From Rhabdophis nuchalis (Eukaryota; Chordata; Lepidosauria; Squamata; Natricidae), in contig CM077643.1 in NCBI GenBank assembly GCA_039707465.1, positions 318,189,919 through 318,253,918 on the forward strand: a stretch of DNA of 64,000 nucleotides. The letters run 5' to 3'. A model generated the notes under the pieces. It was given only the letters and a program-made list of their open reading frames with translations. It was not told the origin of the DNA and made no database searches. Shown here one piece after another: positions 35,120 to 46,282 of the stretch; within the stretch, counting starts at the first letter, position 1, and each line of letters opens with the position of its first letter. Both the position numbers and the translations under genes were made by a program.

Positions 35120-35614
35120 TTAAAGGGAAGGGGGGAAAATGGATCAAACTGGAAATTACCATACACAGTGAGACAATACTCTCCAAAAGTGCATTGGTAG
35201 GTCAAAGACAAAGAGCACAGTATGTACAATATAAAACGCTGCACATAATGTATTATTTTTGGAACTGAATTGTGGGCAAATCTTTGTATTCTATACTAAG
35301 ATATATCTAAGCCGTAGACCATATGTTAACCAGTGTAAAATTTGTATGCTATGAAACAGCTCCTACAAAGTGTGAAATATCTATTAAAGAAAAAAGAAAA
35401 GTGATGGGGGAAAAATCCTCTACATAAAGTATAGTGTTGAATTAAGCACTAGATTCCAAATGTTCTGCGTTTTCTGACAGAAATTCTTAACACCGTAATC
35501 AAGAGCCAAGTATACATTCTGAGAGAATAGGATATTACAAAAATGCTGAATATAAGTAAGCAATAGATCCAATCAATACCCTAGTTTTATAGAAGAGTGG
35601 AATAAAAGAATATG
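35120..35614. other. Unannotated AT-rich sequence
   Basis: Nothing recognised. Confidence 0.5.
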
Positions 35615-35815
35615 TTCTCCAGTTCAACATGGGTTAATGGATGTGTCCCAGAGGTGGACTGCAAATCCTGGTGCTACTAGTTTGCTCGTGCTCGTATGCA
35701 TCTGGTGGGTGGGCGGAGCCTCCTGCTGCTGCCACTACCAGCGCACCTGATCCAGGCTGAACTGGGAGCAACCCACCTCTGGGACACATCCATTAACCCA
35801 TGTTGAACTGGAGAA
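35615..35815. repeat. Perfect 43-bp inverted repeat around a GC-rich core
   Basis: 35615-35657 and 35773-35815 are exact inverse copies. The 115-bp core (35658-35772) is GC-rich with CTGGTGGGTGGGCGGAGCC and resembles short hAT interiors. The inner part of each arm (GAGGTGG) may be the hAT end, so the outer 36 bp or so would be flanking DNA copied in inverted form. Confidence 0.85.
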
Positions 35816-36819
35816 TGTCTGTGATGGAAATGGATGAAAAGATAAAAGAAGTAGACAATTGCAAAGCATTGACCTCCAAAAGAAAAAAGAAAAAAAAACT
35901 TTAGATCAGAAACTGAGAAACAAAGTTCCTAAATAGCTTTATTTCATAAATGTCATTCATTATAGGCTTTCTTTTTGGTTAAAAAATATAATCCTCTTAA
36001 GTACCTTGTGTGTACCATTATGCTTCATGAATTATTTATTTAATCCTCCATCAACAAGAACAATGTATAATCATGGCAATTGTGAAAAGAATGCCCTATT
36101 TTTTTTTAAAAAAAAAATGTAAGTTGGGTGGTTAAATGGTGATAAAGCTATATTTTTGGAGTGGCATTATCTCTTATTCCAAAGTATTAGGAAGGGCACC
36201 TTATACAGAAATTGAAAAGGAGAGCAAAATCAGAACGAAAAGCCTTCTGGCTCAAAATGCTATAAAAAACAACACAACAACAGTAATTCTCCAGTGAGCT
36301 GTAGCATCAAAATGCTGCTATATGATTCTAAATCTTGTAGCTTTTTAAGTAGGATTTGTATAGTGCGCTAAATTGAAATTATAGTCATCCTAAGAGATAG
36401 CTTATCAGGTTTAAAAATACAGCATCTTAGAATCTATTTTCTCATTGTCAAGTTTGCTTTGGAGTGAAGGTAGATTCAACTACAATGTAATGACTATAAA
36501 CACACAGAAAAGGGTTCATTTTGAAATATCACTGATTGTGAGTGATGTTTCTTATGATAGTGCAGCTCTGGCAGCTAAATTTTCAATTACTAAGCTGCTT
36601 TCTTTGTGTGTTGTAGTTTGCCTATTCTACATGCAGGACCAGCTGTATCAGTGGAGCTAAGGTATCAGTGTGTAGATAAGTTGGGGGCATTAGGCAGATG
36701 GGCTTGGATTGATTAAACCTCAGGCAATATTTTGAAAACCAGTAGGACTTTCTGTGCAAGGATTTCACTTCAGAACCAGAACACTAAATGTGGTAGAGTA
36801 TATAACATCTGACTTAAGT
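35816..36819. other. Unannotated AT-rich sequence
   Basis: A-runs near 35880-35900 and 36100-36118. Nothing recognised. Confidence 0.5.
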
Positions 36820-37500
36820 GTTAATTGTCCCTAGAAGACAAAGATGAAAATATTTCCAGTTATCCAAATGTAGACAGGTATAGCCAGGCAATCAATGTCC
36901 ATCAGTACTCACTTCACCGGCATTCAACTGAGAGAGTCCAGCGATATTTCACGAGAAGAGCCCTCCACTCCTCTGCTCACAACAGAATACCTTATACCAC
37001 CAGGCTTGAAATTTTGGACTTAGACAACTTAGAACTACGCCGCCTTCGGTCTGACCTGAGCATAGTACACAAAATTATCTGCTACAATGTCTTACCTATC
37101 AATAACTACTTCAGCTTCAACCGCAACAATACACAAGCTCACAATAGATACACACTTAACATAAACTGCTCCAATCTTGATGGAAGAAAATACGACTTCA
37201 GCAACAGAGTGGTCAATGCCTGGAATGCCCTACCTGACTCTGTGGTTTCATTCCAAACCCCCCATTACTTTAACCTTAGACTGTCTACCGTTGACCTCAC
37301 CCCATTCCTAAGAGGTCTGTAAGGGGTGTGCATAAGCACACCAACGTGCCTACCGTCCTTGTCCTTTACCCACTTTACCCACTTATTCATATCCATTTCC
37401 TGTATTCATAATCATGTTTATACTTAGATCTGTTATCTTACACATGCTTGACAAAATATATAAAATTGAAATTAAATTCAAAGAAATTAAAGGATGATGA
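36820..37500 (+). mobile_element. Non-LTR retrotransposon 3' end, open RT C-terminus
   Basis: The frame 36825-37322 (165 codons) is open and its part from about 36925 on is an RT C-terminal region: ERVQRYFTRRAL, RIPYTTRLEILDLDNLELRRLRSDL, YDFSNRVVNAWNALPDSVV. This is the arrangement seen at the C-terminus of CR1/Jockey/Rex-group LINEs but is clearly distinct from the CR1 and L2 copies here. A 3' UTR of about 170 bp ends in GATGATGAT. The clade is not assigned. 5'-truncated, no catalytic motif. Confidence 0.82.
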
Positions 37501-38013
37501 TAATTAGAAGAGAACACACAGTTATTTATCCAGTGGATTTCGATGCTAATTTTAGAAGCTCCTGATTCCAGATAGGAGCATGTATATTTTTGCAGGAATA
37601 ATAAAATTGAAGTGAATCACTGGTATAAATTTACCTCTGAATACAAAATCTATAGAATAAAGGGTGTTTTGGAAGGGAAATTACGAAAAAAGGCAATTCA
37701 ATCGAACAAATTAGAAATTCCAAATGGCCATATTCTTTCACAGAATCACAATGGGCAATGATAATACCAAACACAGGAGACTTTTCCAAATAAATGAATG
37801 GTGAAGTTGAGACAGAAAAAGGTTGGTATAGGATGATTTTAAGTGTTCTGTACTGGACAACTCTGTGTTCATCAGGCCATTAAAAATGGTAAGATGTTTA
37901 GAAACTCTAAACTACTACCCTCCAGAAAGATTGGTTGTGCAGATGAAACAACTCTGGATTTAACCCAGGATGATGAAAGATGTAATTATTCTCTTCGGAC
38001 TGGGTGAGTAGGC
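37501..38013. other. Unannotated sequence
   Basis: Possibly the upstream part of the RT fragment that follows, but no motif was seen. Confidence 0.4.
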
Positions 38014-38235
38014 ATTTAAATGGCAAATGCAATCCAATAAAAATAAATGTGAAGTCCTATGCTGGAGCAAATCATCCTAATTTCATATTTAATTTCATGG
38101 GGTCTGAGCTGGCAATGACTGATAAGGAAAAGACTCCGGAGTTGTGGTGGGGCAGCTCAGTGGATATGATAGTTGTGGAAAAGATGAATGATCTATTAGG
38201 GATCATTAGGGATGGGGCTGAAAAGAAAATGAAAA
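38014..38235 (+). pseudogene. Decayed LINE reverse-transcriptase fragment
   Basis: Across frames: KWQMQSNKNKCEVL (the WxxxFNxxKCxVL block after RT catalytic motifs), NPNFIFNFMGSEL-like, then EKxxGVVV and NDLLGIIRDGAE-like segments. The order fits the region between the RT palm and thumb in CR1/Rex-type LINEs. Stops and frameshifts present. Confidence 0.55.
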
Positions 38236-38995
38236 TTATTACAGAACTTGAGCAACTCTCCTGATGAAATGCATTTTTGTTCTAGTAGTTGTTAACATTA
38301 TTTCCTTTCTCTGGGTTTGTAGGAGCTGCTGTTTAGGCACTGCATAAAACAAGATATTGTACTGGTTTTGCCCTTTGGATTTTTATATTTAACGTAGAAG
38401 AAGAATGGGAACCCTTGCTCTTCAGTTGTTGCTGAATTACCTGCCCTTACAAGATGGCCTTTAAGGAAGTTTCTGGGGTTCATGGTTCATCCAATTTGAA
38501 AGGCCAGAAGTTCCCTATTCCCTATGTTAAGGAAACCAAAGGAAGAGACATGACAAATCTATGCAATTATACACAAATGGAGAATAGAGAACTCAGGATT
38601 ATCTAATGAAGTTGAGCTATGGGATTTTTAAGAGAGCCAAAGGAGATTAGTTCTTCACATTCACTCAATTTTTTTAGTGGTTGTAGGAAATAGGCCTATT
38701 AACATGCCCTGTTTCTGAGCTCCCCAGACGGTAAATTGATGAATAGGTCTTTGACCTTATATAGTGCAGTCTTCTTGTTACTGCTACAGCTAGTAAAGAT
38801 GCAGTGAAGTTCTTTGGACACTCTTGATTCTAGGATTATACTTAATTAATATTGCTGAAGAACACCAGTTGGAAAGGGGCATTGTAGTCATGTATTGCAA
38901 TGGGCTGCCATATGGAGTGGGTCAGATGTACTGTAAAGGAATAGAATGCCAGATGATATTTTTGGTCTGATCTAAGAGGGCCCTTTTATACATTA
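38236..38995. other. Unannotated sequence
   Basis: Nothing recognised. Confidence 0.5.
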
Positions 38996-39119
38996 TAGTA
39001 CACCAGGCATGTCCAAAGTCCGGCCCGGGGGCCATTTGCGGCCCGGGGGTCGGTTTAATACGGCCCTCCAACAGCCCTCCCTGCTCTGTGTAAATGTGGC
39101 CCTCCCTTCCTCCCTCTGT

Positions 39120-39610
39120 CTCTGGGGCTGTGTGGCTGGGAGGGAGGTGGACGCGCGGCCCCAGAACGTGCGCTTGGTGCCTGCAGGAGGAAGCCGCGAT
39201 GGAGCCGCGACCGGCTTCCCTGCCTGACGCCCCTGCCGGGCGACCTGCCGGGCAACAGCCTCAGTGGTGCTTAAGATGACGGTAGCCTTGGGTGCTCGCA
39301 CAAGGTCGCCCGGCAGAGGCGTCAGGCAGGGAAGCCGGTCGCGTCTCCATCGCGTCTCCCTCCGGCGGGCACCACGGCTTACATTCTGGGGCCGTGCGTT
39401 CACCTCTCTCCCAGCCACACAGCCCCAGAACGTGCAGCTCCCACCGCACAAAGTCGCCCAGCAGGGGCGTCAGGCAGGGAAGCCGGACGCGCGGCCTCAG
39501 AACGTAAGCCGTGGTGCCTGCTGGAGGGAGCCGCGATGGAGCCGCGACCGGCTTCCCTGCCTGACGCCCCTGCCGGGCGACAGCCTCGGTGGTGCTTAAG
39601 GAGGAGGCGT
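39120..39610. repeat. Alternating inverted GC-rich modules inside the hAT
   Basis: Modules containing CCGCGATGGAGCCGCGACCGG / CTTCCCTGCCTGACGCC occur forward (about 39130-39270), inverted (about 39295-39425), partly inverted again (about 39440-39500) and forward (about 39505-39600). CpG-rich, so the open frames here on both strands are composition artefacts. Confidence 0.8.
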
Positions 39611-39654
39611 CCGTAACCTCCGGCATACCGGCCCTTCTGCTGCTTCCCGGGGTG

Positions 39655-40388
39655 GGGGAGGGGAGGAGAGGGGAGAGAGGGAGTGACTGACAGACACAGA
39701 GAGAGACAGAAGGGGAGGGAGGAAAAGACAGAGAGACAGACAGAGAGAAAGAGGGAGGGAGAGAGACGGAGAGAGACACAGATAGAGAATGACACAGGGA
39801 GGGATTGAATCGGAGACAGACGGGGAAAGAGGGAGAGACAGACATACAGAGAGAGGGAGGGAGGGAGAGAATCAGAGAGAGTGACACACACAGAGACAGG
39901 GAGAGACAGAGAGAGGGAGGGAGAAACAGATAGAGACTGATTAAGTGAGTGAGAGACAGACAGACAGACAGACACACACACAGAGTGACAGAGAGAAAGA
40001 GAAAGAGAGAAAGAAAGAAAGAGAAAGAGACAGAAAGAGACAGAAAGAAAGAGAAAAAGAGAGAGAGAAAGGAAGAGAAAGAGAAAAAGGGAAAGAAAGA
40101 AAGAGCGAAAGAGAGAGAGAAAGAGAGACAGAAAGAGAAAGAGAGAGAGAGAGAAAGAGAGAAATGGAGAGAGAGAGGAAGAAAGAGAAAGAGTGAGAGA
40201 GAAAGGGAGACAGAAAGAAAGAGAAAAAGAGAGAGAAAGAAAGAGAGAGAGAAATGGAGAGAGAGAGAGAGGAAGAAAGAGAGAGAGAGAGAGAGAAAGA
40301 GAGACAGAAAGAAAGAGAAAGAGAGAGAGAGAGAGAAAGAGCGAGAGAAATGGAGAGAGAGAGAGGAAGAAAGAGAGAAAGAGATAGG
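39655..40388. repeat. Polypurine (GA-rich) tract, about 730 bp
   Basis: Almost pure A and G on the plus strand, with scattered C and T, built from GAGA, GAAA and GACA units with no fixed period. The first 300 bp carry more C/T (GACAGACAGA, GGGAGGGA); the last 400 bp are purer. Confidence 0.95.
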
Positions 40389-40620
40389 TAAGTTTTTTTA
40401 AAATTTATTTTCAATACATTGTGAAAACTCAACTGTCAGTTGATCTTAATGTTATGAAATGAAAAGTATGTCATTTGCAATTAACTTGGCATAAAATAAT
40501 TTATTTGCATTTAATTGTAATGGTTCAAAGAATGTTCGGAAAAATGTTCGGCCCTCCACCATGTTCACTTCATCCAATCTGGCCCTCTTTGAAAAAAGTT
40601 TGGACACCACTGTAGTACAC

Positions 40621-41219
40621 GGACTCACATTCTTAGAAAATGAAAACCATTCTTTCCTTGCATTATTTTCCTAGGATTCTCCAAGTCCTAGCAGTTAATA
40701 ACAGTAACTTGAGTTATGTTTTCTTAAGCCACTTAGAAACGTCGAATTGTCTGTTCAGGATATGACAGCAGTAACAGTAACAAGAAGACTTAACCTGTGT
40801 AAGTTTTTCTGAAGTTTCTTTTTGCACTTCAAAACTGGAATAAGGTAAAATGATTCAACTCTGTTAATCTGTAAGAAATCTGTAAGTAAGCTTTCTTGAA
40901 GAGAAATCTATAATAAAATGATTCGGTATACAGAGAGGAACAATCACATCAAAAGTAGCAACCCATTGGAAACTGAAGCTAAACAAATGAAAGGGAATGA
41001 AATAAATGTAATTAACACAAAACTGGAATATTAACTCCATGTCTTTTAGTGTTTATCCACAGCACCTAATGTTCTATGTAATATATACCAACTGCAGTAT
41101 CACATGAATAAAGGATTATCTCTGGTAGGGAATTTTATCTTTTTAAATTAAAAAAAACCCTAACAATAAGAGTTTTCAATTCAAGTGGCAGTTAATATTT
41201 TTAAACCAGAGAAACAGGT
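40621..41219. other. Unannotated AT-rich sequence
   Basis: Nothing recognised. Confidence 0.5.
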
Positions 41220-41221
41220 TA

Positions 41222-41870
41222 ATCTATTTATTTTATTTATTTATTTATTCGGTTTATAAACCGCACCAATCTCCGTTGAGACGGACTCTGGGCAGTGCAC
41301 AGGGCATTAAAAATATACAATAATAAATAACATATGTACAAAAGTAAAAAGAAATTAAATAATAAACCTGTGCAAAAATCCCATTAAAACCTATCTAATT
41401 TGGCTAAGGCTCTATCATTCCTACATTAAATTCTATGCCAGTCCAGCTTGCTGAAAGAGGTGTGTCTTAAGTGAGCGGCGGAAGAGGGGAAGGTCCGTGA
41501 TAGTACGAAGTTCGGGGGGGGAGGTCGTTCCAGAGGGTAGGCCCTGGCACAGAAAAGGCCCTATTTCGTGAATCCAGGAGTTGCAAGCCCTTTCCATGGG
41601 GGCCATTGACTCGCCCCCGATAACCAGCGATGGAATTAGCTGGCTATGCCGGGATGCCGGAAACCACAGCCACTCGGTCTTGGACGGGTTGCGCTGGAGT
41701 TTGTTACTTCCCATCCAGAGCCGCACGGCTTCCACACACCGGGACATCACTTCGACAGCATCATTGGGGTGGTTGGGGGTAGATATGTACAGCTGAGTAT
41801 CATCAGCGTACAGATGGTACTCTACTCTTCTGGCAATTAGGAACAGATATAAAAGAAGCAAGATGAAACC
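41222..41870 (-). mobile_element. Internally deleted L2 LINE, catalytic YADD kept
   Basis: The minus-strand frame 41433-41861 (142 codons) reads YHLYADDTQLYIS (the RT catalytic block), then RLWMGSNKLQRNPSKTEWLWF, VIGGESMAP, and jumps directly to the L2 C-terminus PPELRTITDLPLFRRSLKTHLF. The normal L2 sequence between these (present in 58335-59027: SRFDYCNALYMG through RAFSVAGPALWNDL) is missing, so an in-frame deletion joined the two parts. The 3' UTR continues to about 41222 with the GCACCAATCTCCG...GGGCAGTGCACAGG motif and TTTATTTA repeats. Confidence 0.85.
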
Positions 41871-43275
41871 AGGAAATTCAGCTACAGACTGAAGTATACA
41901 AATATATGTACAATATTTTTTATGCCATTCATTTAAATAAGTTCCCTGGGCAATTCACAACCGCAACAAAGGGATGGCATACTAAAATAAAAGATTTGTA
42001 GCAATATACAATGCTAGGATCTTGATTCAATAAATAAATAGTTCATAAAATCCTTTACAAGCCACTTCACGAGGTATAATACAACACAGTATGGGCAGGG
42101 AGTTGGCTTGTTTATATTAATTTCATGGAACAAAAAAAGATTTCTCTCTTGTCTGTAAGTAAATGAAATCATAAGGAATGCACAACAAATGAAAAACACA
42201 TTTTTTCTTATTTCTATAGACCAACTCTATCAGCAGCACCCTTTGCCTGATGAATGGACCCTTACCTAGTCTGTCAACCTGATATCTGAGTACGGTATGC
42301 GTAAAAGCATAGAATGGTGAGATACAGCATAATTACCACCACTCCCCCCAAAAGATACCAGAAGCTAGCAGAACAAATCATTTTCTTTGTTAATGGCAGA
42401 TACTGTAGCAAAAACTAATTTAAAGTCATAATTCTCCTTGCTATCCCGTTTCCTTTCCTCCTTAGCCTTTTCTGCATAAAAGAACTTTTTGTCTATGTGG
42501 TGTCTCAGCTTTAGAAGCACAGGTGGGGGCACAAAGGGAGTTCAAAGAGTTTCTAGATACTTTCCTGTGTTTTTTTTAATGAGCTAATAAGATTTTTTCT
42601 TCAGAACTGCTTGGTAATGAAGGAAATGGTATTTTTCACATTTGTTTCCTTTCTGATAAGAAATGGAAAGGAACAACATAAAGACAAGTGACATATGGAC
42701 ATGGCATTCTGGCTTTTGAACAGCTTCTCATCTCAGATCTTTGAAGAACCATTTTATTTGTTGTGACATGCCGTAATAGGGTATTGAAAAACCTAAGCAA
42801 ACGCTCAACATAGAAAACATAGTTAAACTGAGAGCTTTATATGTTGTAGTTGCATGCAAGATAAATCACCATAATACACTTTAAAGTCTAAAGCAGCCAG
42901 TCATTGCAACCAGGCAGGGCAGCCAGAGAAAAGGAGCTGATTATCCCAACATAAATGATCAATATTAAAAGCGTGACTGCCTTGGCGAATACTAGAATCT
43001 CCAATTAAAACTTGCCACTGATGGAACGGAGAGAAAATAATTGCCCTCCTTTCAGTTGTGTTTTAAATACATTCTGAATTTTGAGACGTTCTCCAAAGCA
43101 GGGAAAAAGAAAGAAAAAAACAAAGTTGAAAGACCAAAGAACAGTTCTCACAGCCTTCTCTTTCACTTCAGATAGCTCTAGAAATGGTATCTGACAAAAT
43201 AGTCAAAAGTTTTAGAAAGGACCTCTGATGACCGGCTCCCTGTTCACATCGTATTTTTAAGTCTAGAGCTCGAAG
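41871..43275. other. Unannotated AT-rich sequence
   Basis: Nothing recognised. Confidence 0.5.
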
Positions 43276-43630
43276 TAATAATAATAATAATAATCATCAT
43301 CATCATCTTTATTGTCATTGTAATAAAATTACAATGAAATTGGTTTCAGCGTTGTGCTAATGTTTGCATCAGGTGGAATATAGACAGCAGTGATAACTAT
43401 AACAGAAATCTCTCTAGGTAAATAAAATGGCAGACAAATGACAGTTGAGAATTCCATGTCTGCAGAACAGTGTGTGTATAAGCAACTCTACTGTTAGTAC
43501 ACCAGTTATTATGTGTGTAAATACACAGTCCTCCACCTTTGCTTTTACCAGAGTTGTTGTTTCTGTCAAAGCGGTGTGTGGTGCGGTTAGTTAGCTCCAC
43601 AGACATACCATAGGTTGTTGGATTCATTTA
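43276..43630 (-). mobile_element. APE-type LINE: endonuclease fragment joined to 3' tail
   Basis: On the minus strand, 43630-43349 encodes part of an APE-like endonuclease (KSKGGGLCIYTHNNWCTNS, then, in a shifted frame, ITAVYIPPDAN). It then passes straight into the 3' tail (AATTTCATTGTAATTTT, ACAATGACAATAAAGATGATG), matching the tail at 55395-55440. The RT is absent. The tail ends in (CAT)n and (AAT)n, 43276-43311. The element is internally deleted; clade not assigned. Confidence 0.78.
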
Positions 43631-43634
43631 ATAG

Positions 43635-43635
<1 letters not shown>

Positions 43636-43697
<62 letters not shown>

Positions 43698-43745
43698 CTT
43701 TATTGTCATTGTACTAAAATTACAATGAAATTGGTTACAATAGTG
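43636..43745 (-). mobile_element. APE-type LINE 3' tail with (AAT)n
   Basis: A second copy of the same 3' tail (43698-43745) preceded on the plus strand by about 20 AAT units (43636-43697). In LINE orientation the microsatellite follows the tail. Confidence 0.85.
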
Positions 43746-43785
43746 TGCTTCACTATACAACTGTGGTAAACAAGTTATAAAATTG

Positions 43786-43863
43786 AAGAGTCACTTAATA
43801 ACTGCATCACTTAACCAAAATTCTAGTTCCAGTTGTGATCCTAAATTGAGACCCACTTGTACC
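43786..43863. mobile_element. Fragment of MITE family C
   Basis: CACTTAATAACTGCATCACTTAACC and a GAGACCCACTTGTAC end match family C interior and end motifs. No left end. Confidence 0.5.
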
Positions 43864-44429
43864 CAGTGCATTTCTCTTTGTTCTGGGTAATTTTTGCTGA
43901 AGTTACCTCATAGTTTCTCTCAGGCATGCTGCAGAATGAATTCTTCTCAGCAAAATTTTCTCAATTGTCTGGCTCTATTTTCTGCCAGGTACCTGGCAAT
44001 ATTTTCACACAAGTTGGAGAAAATATGCCTGAAGGGAAGAAATTGCGTTTGCCATGATATTTCTCTGTTAACAAAAGAACAGTAGGGGGAAACCACAAAT
44101 ATTAAATTTAAAAAATGCAACTGGATGTAAAAATTGGTTACGTTTATCATAAAGATACTTCCCCAGAGGAGTGATGTTTTTCCATTTAAAGAACAAACTG
44201 TTGAAAACTCGGTTGGAGAGCAGAACTAATGACCTCCACCACATCATCAATGTTTTCTGAATTCTAACATTTTCCAATATAATAAACAATTTAAGTTATG
44301 TCAATACGGGTTCTAAAGTTTATTAAAAATAGTACTATAATATGTTAGAAAAGAAGTTCCAGTTTCTAGGAAGGAAAGAGCATATAACACATCTCATTTT
44401 TCCCACCTTATTCAGATAGTTCCCAAATC
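43864..44429. other. Unannotated AT-rich sequence
   Basis: Nothing recognised. Confidence 0.5.
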
Positions 44430-44437
44430 CAGAAGAC

Positions 44438-44804
44438 CAGTGGTGGGATTCAAATAATTTAACAACTGGTTCTCTGCCCTAATAACCAGCTGGGTAAGCA
44501 GGGCTCGGTGGTCATGTGACTGGGTGGGTGTGACCAATTCAACGCCACTCACATCAATAAGTGCTTTGCCTTAGCTGTTACAATGTAATAAGGATTAACT
44601 GGAGAGGCAGTTTCTGTAAGCAGGGCAATAAAGAATAGGCTAGAAACACCAGAATGTTTCCTTCCTGCCTTCCTTACAGGATTAACCCTGCAAAGTGGGA
44701 AAAAACAAAATGAGATTTCTCCCAGCAACTCATTTTCTGAACTGCTTAGAAAGTTAACAACTGGTTCTTCCAAATAGGTGCGAACTGGCTGAATCCCACC
44801 ACTA
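44438..44804. mobile_element. Non-autonomous hAT, 367 bp
   Basis: CAGTGGTGGGATTCAAAT at the left and GCTGAATCCCACCACTA at the right; subterminal AACAACTGGTTC repeated near both ends. The flanking 8-mers (CAGAAGAC, TACAATGA) do not match, so the TSD has decayed or one end is displaced. Confidence 0.75.
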
Positions 44805-44837
44805 TACAATGACCCTTTACCTGTTCATCCTCTACTG

Positions 44838-45026
44838 CAATAGCCCCCAAGCTTTTGGGCAGCCAGGAACCAATTCCATGGAGAGAGGTTTTTCTGAAGA
44901 CCGGAGAGAGCATGATTTTTCATGCTGTCTGCATCCCGCAGATGGGGCTTTGCTTGTTTACACAGCCCTGTTTCTGACATGCTGTGGCCCAGTGCTGGTC
45001 CACGGACCAGGGATTGGGGACCCCTG
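44838..45026. mobile_element. Non-autonomous hAT, CAGGGGTCCCCAATCCC type
   Basis: Right end GGGATTGGGGACCCCTG and left CAATAGCCCCCAAGCTTTTGGGC are diverged inverted ends, with CTGGTCCACGGACCAGGG subterminal. No clear TSD. It lies 33 bp from the preceding hAT. Confidence 0.7.
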
Positions 45027-45199
45027 ATTTTCTGTACATCTTACTTTGTGAATGAGCAGAAATTATGCAATGGGTTAGGAGTTTGAATCAGAGCTTACCT
45101 TCCTAATACAAAGCTGATGAACTGCTGCCCCCATTCTAAAAGAGCTTTAATTCCTAACCTTGGAGCAAACAATGGCCAGTAATCTCCCAATATGGGCAG

Positions 45200-45435
45200 G
45201 TCAGTAGGAGATGACCAAGATGATCACAAGGGTGGGGTCAAACACATAATCAGTTTGGAGTCTCTCTACATCCCTTGCCCTTGAAGGCCATTGACACTTA
45301 TCTCACACAAATTCATTTTAGACCATTAGTAGTTTAGATTTTGTGTATCACACAAATTCATTTTAGACCATAAAATAAATTTGTAGTACTTTTGAACTCT
45401 ATCTTGGTTCTTAATTTCTTTCACCTGATAAGGTC
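45200..45435 (+). mobile_element. Diverged short LTR, related to 45825-46057
   Basis: GTAGGAGATGACCA and the following GTGGGGTCAAA...GGAGTCTCTCTACATCCC line up with the start of the LTR at 45825, and AATAAATTTG...TTTGAACT with its polyadenylation region. A 23-bp direct repeat (CACACAAATTCATTTTAGACC, at about 45304 and 45350) has enlarged it. The right end is unclear. Confidence 0.5.
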
Positions 45436-45824
45436 TAGAGTCTAGACTATAGTTTTGGTCAACCCGTACTGATCTCTGACCACAATTTTGATTTGACTTG
45501 ATCCTAGCCAACCTCCAACACAGAGATGAATTTAGTATTACATGGCATCTCTAACCATCTCACACATGGTCTGAGTCCATTGTTTCAGCCAAAAAATGGC
45601 ACAGGGTAGGATTGTTAGCTGTCTTATCAGTAAGGTCAATCAGGTCCCATATCTCAGAAACGTAGATGAATTTATTCCTTTCCACCAAAGAAGGCATTTA
45701 ATTCAAACAAAAATATTGTCCTGAATTAGCAATAGAAATTTCAGCTTAGCATTTAAGTAATTAACCTTTCCTCTCAAAGAAAATCTCTTTCAATAATGAA
45801 AAATCTGAAGGAACAAAATATAAC

Positions 45825-46057
45825 TGTAGGAAATGACCAGGCTGAGCCCAAGGGAGGGGGTTAAATGCATCATAAGTCATGAGTCCTTGCACTCCCGCAA
45901 GAGATCTAAGTCCAGCCCACCTTGAATGCCTCTCTTATCTCTCGTGCATTTCCTTTGACTGGTAATTGGCCAGATTCTTGTGGAGAGCTTAAGCTTGCAA
46001 TAAATCTTTATACTCATTTGAACTGCTTGAATCTCCCGGCTTCCTGGGTGCTTGACA
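45825..46057 (+). mobile_element. Short solo LTR, 233 bp
   Basis: Begins TGTAGGAAATGACC and ends GCTTGACA; AATAAA lies about 65 bp before the end (near 46000) and TSDs of 5 bp, ATAAC (45820-45824) and ATAAT (46058-46062), match at four positions. Typical LTR end layout. The related sequence at 45200-45435 is in the same orientation, about 390 bp upstream. Confidence 0.68.
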
Positions 46058-46282
46058 ATAATTACATTCATCCGTAAAATAACAGATGTGAATCTGTTAT
46101 GAAAAAGAAGTTCATAACAAAATGAACTTTTCAATGATATGAAAATAAATTCAGTTGACTCAGTTGTAAACGCTTTTGTGGGATGAATGGAAAAACAAAA
46201 TGCGGTTCTTCCCAGAATCTGCAATTAGCATATTACATTTTGGAGTAGCAAAATGCATGGATTATGTTTTTTGTTGATTGGT

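Larger units (their letters stand above)
39004..40612. mobile_element. Non-autonomous hAT, 1609 bp, exact TSD
   Basis: Ends CAGGCATGTCCAAAGTCCGGCC and AAAAAAGTTTGGACACCACTG are diverged inverted repeats, flanked by exact 8-bp TAGTACAC duplications (38996-39003, 40613-40620). GGCCCGGGGGCCATTTGCGG and the right-hand CCAATCTGGCCCTCTTTG are subterminal family motifs. The interior is not a transposase: it is a GC-rich repeat block, then a polypurine tract, then about 150 bp of AT-rich DNA. Confidence 0.9.

Noticed and set aside
39261..40432. Several long frames on both strands (Leu/Ser-rich minus, Arg/Glu/Lys-rich plus)
   Set aside because: Translations of GC-rich modules and of a GA-rich tract; all frames look alike in composition and none has a domain.
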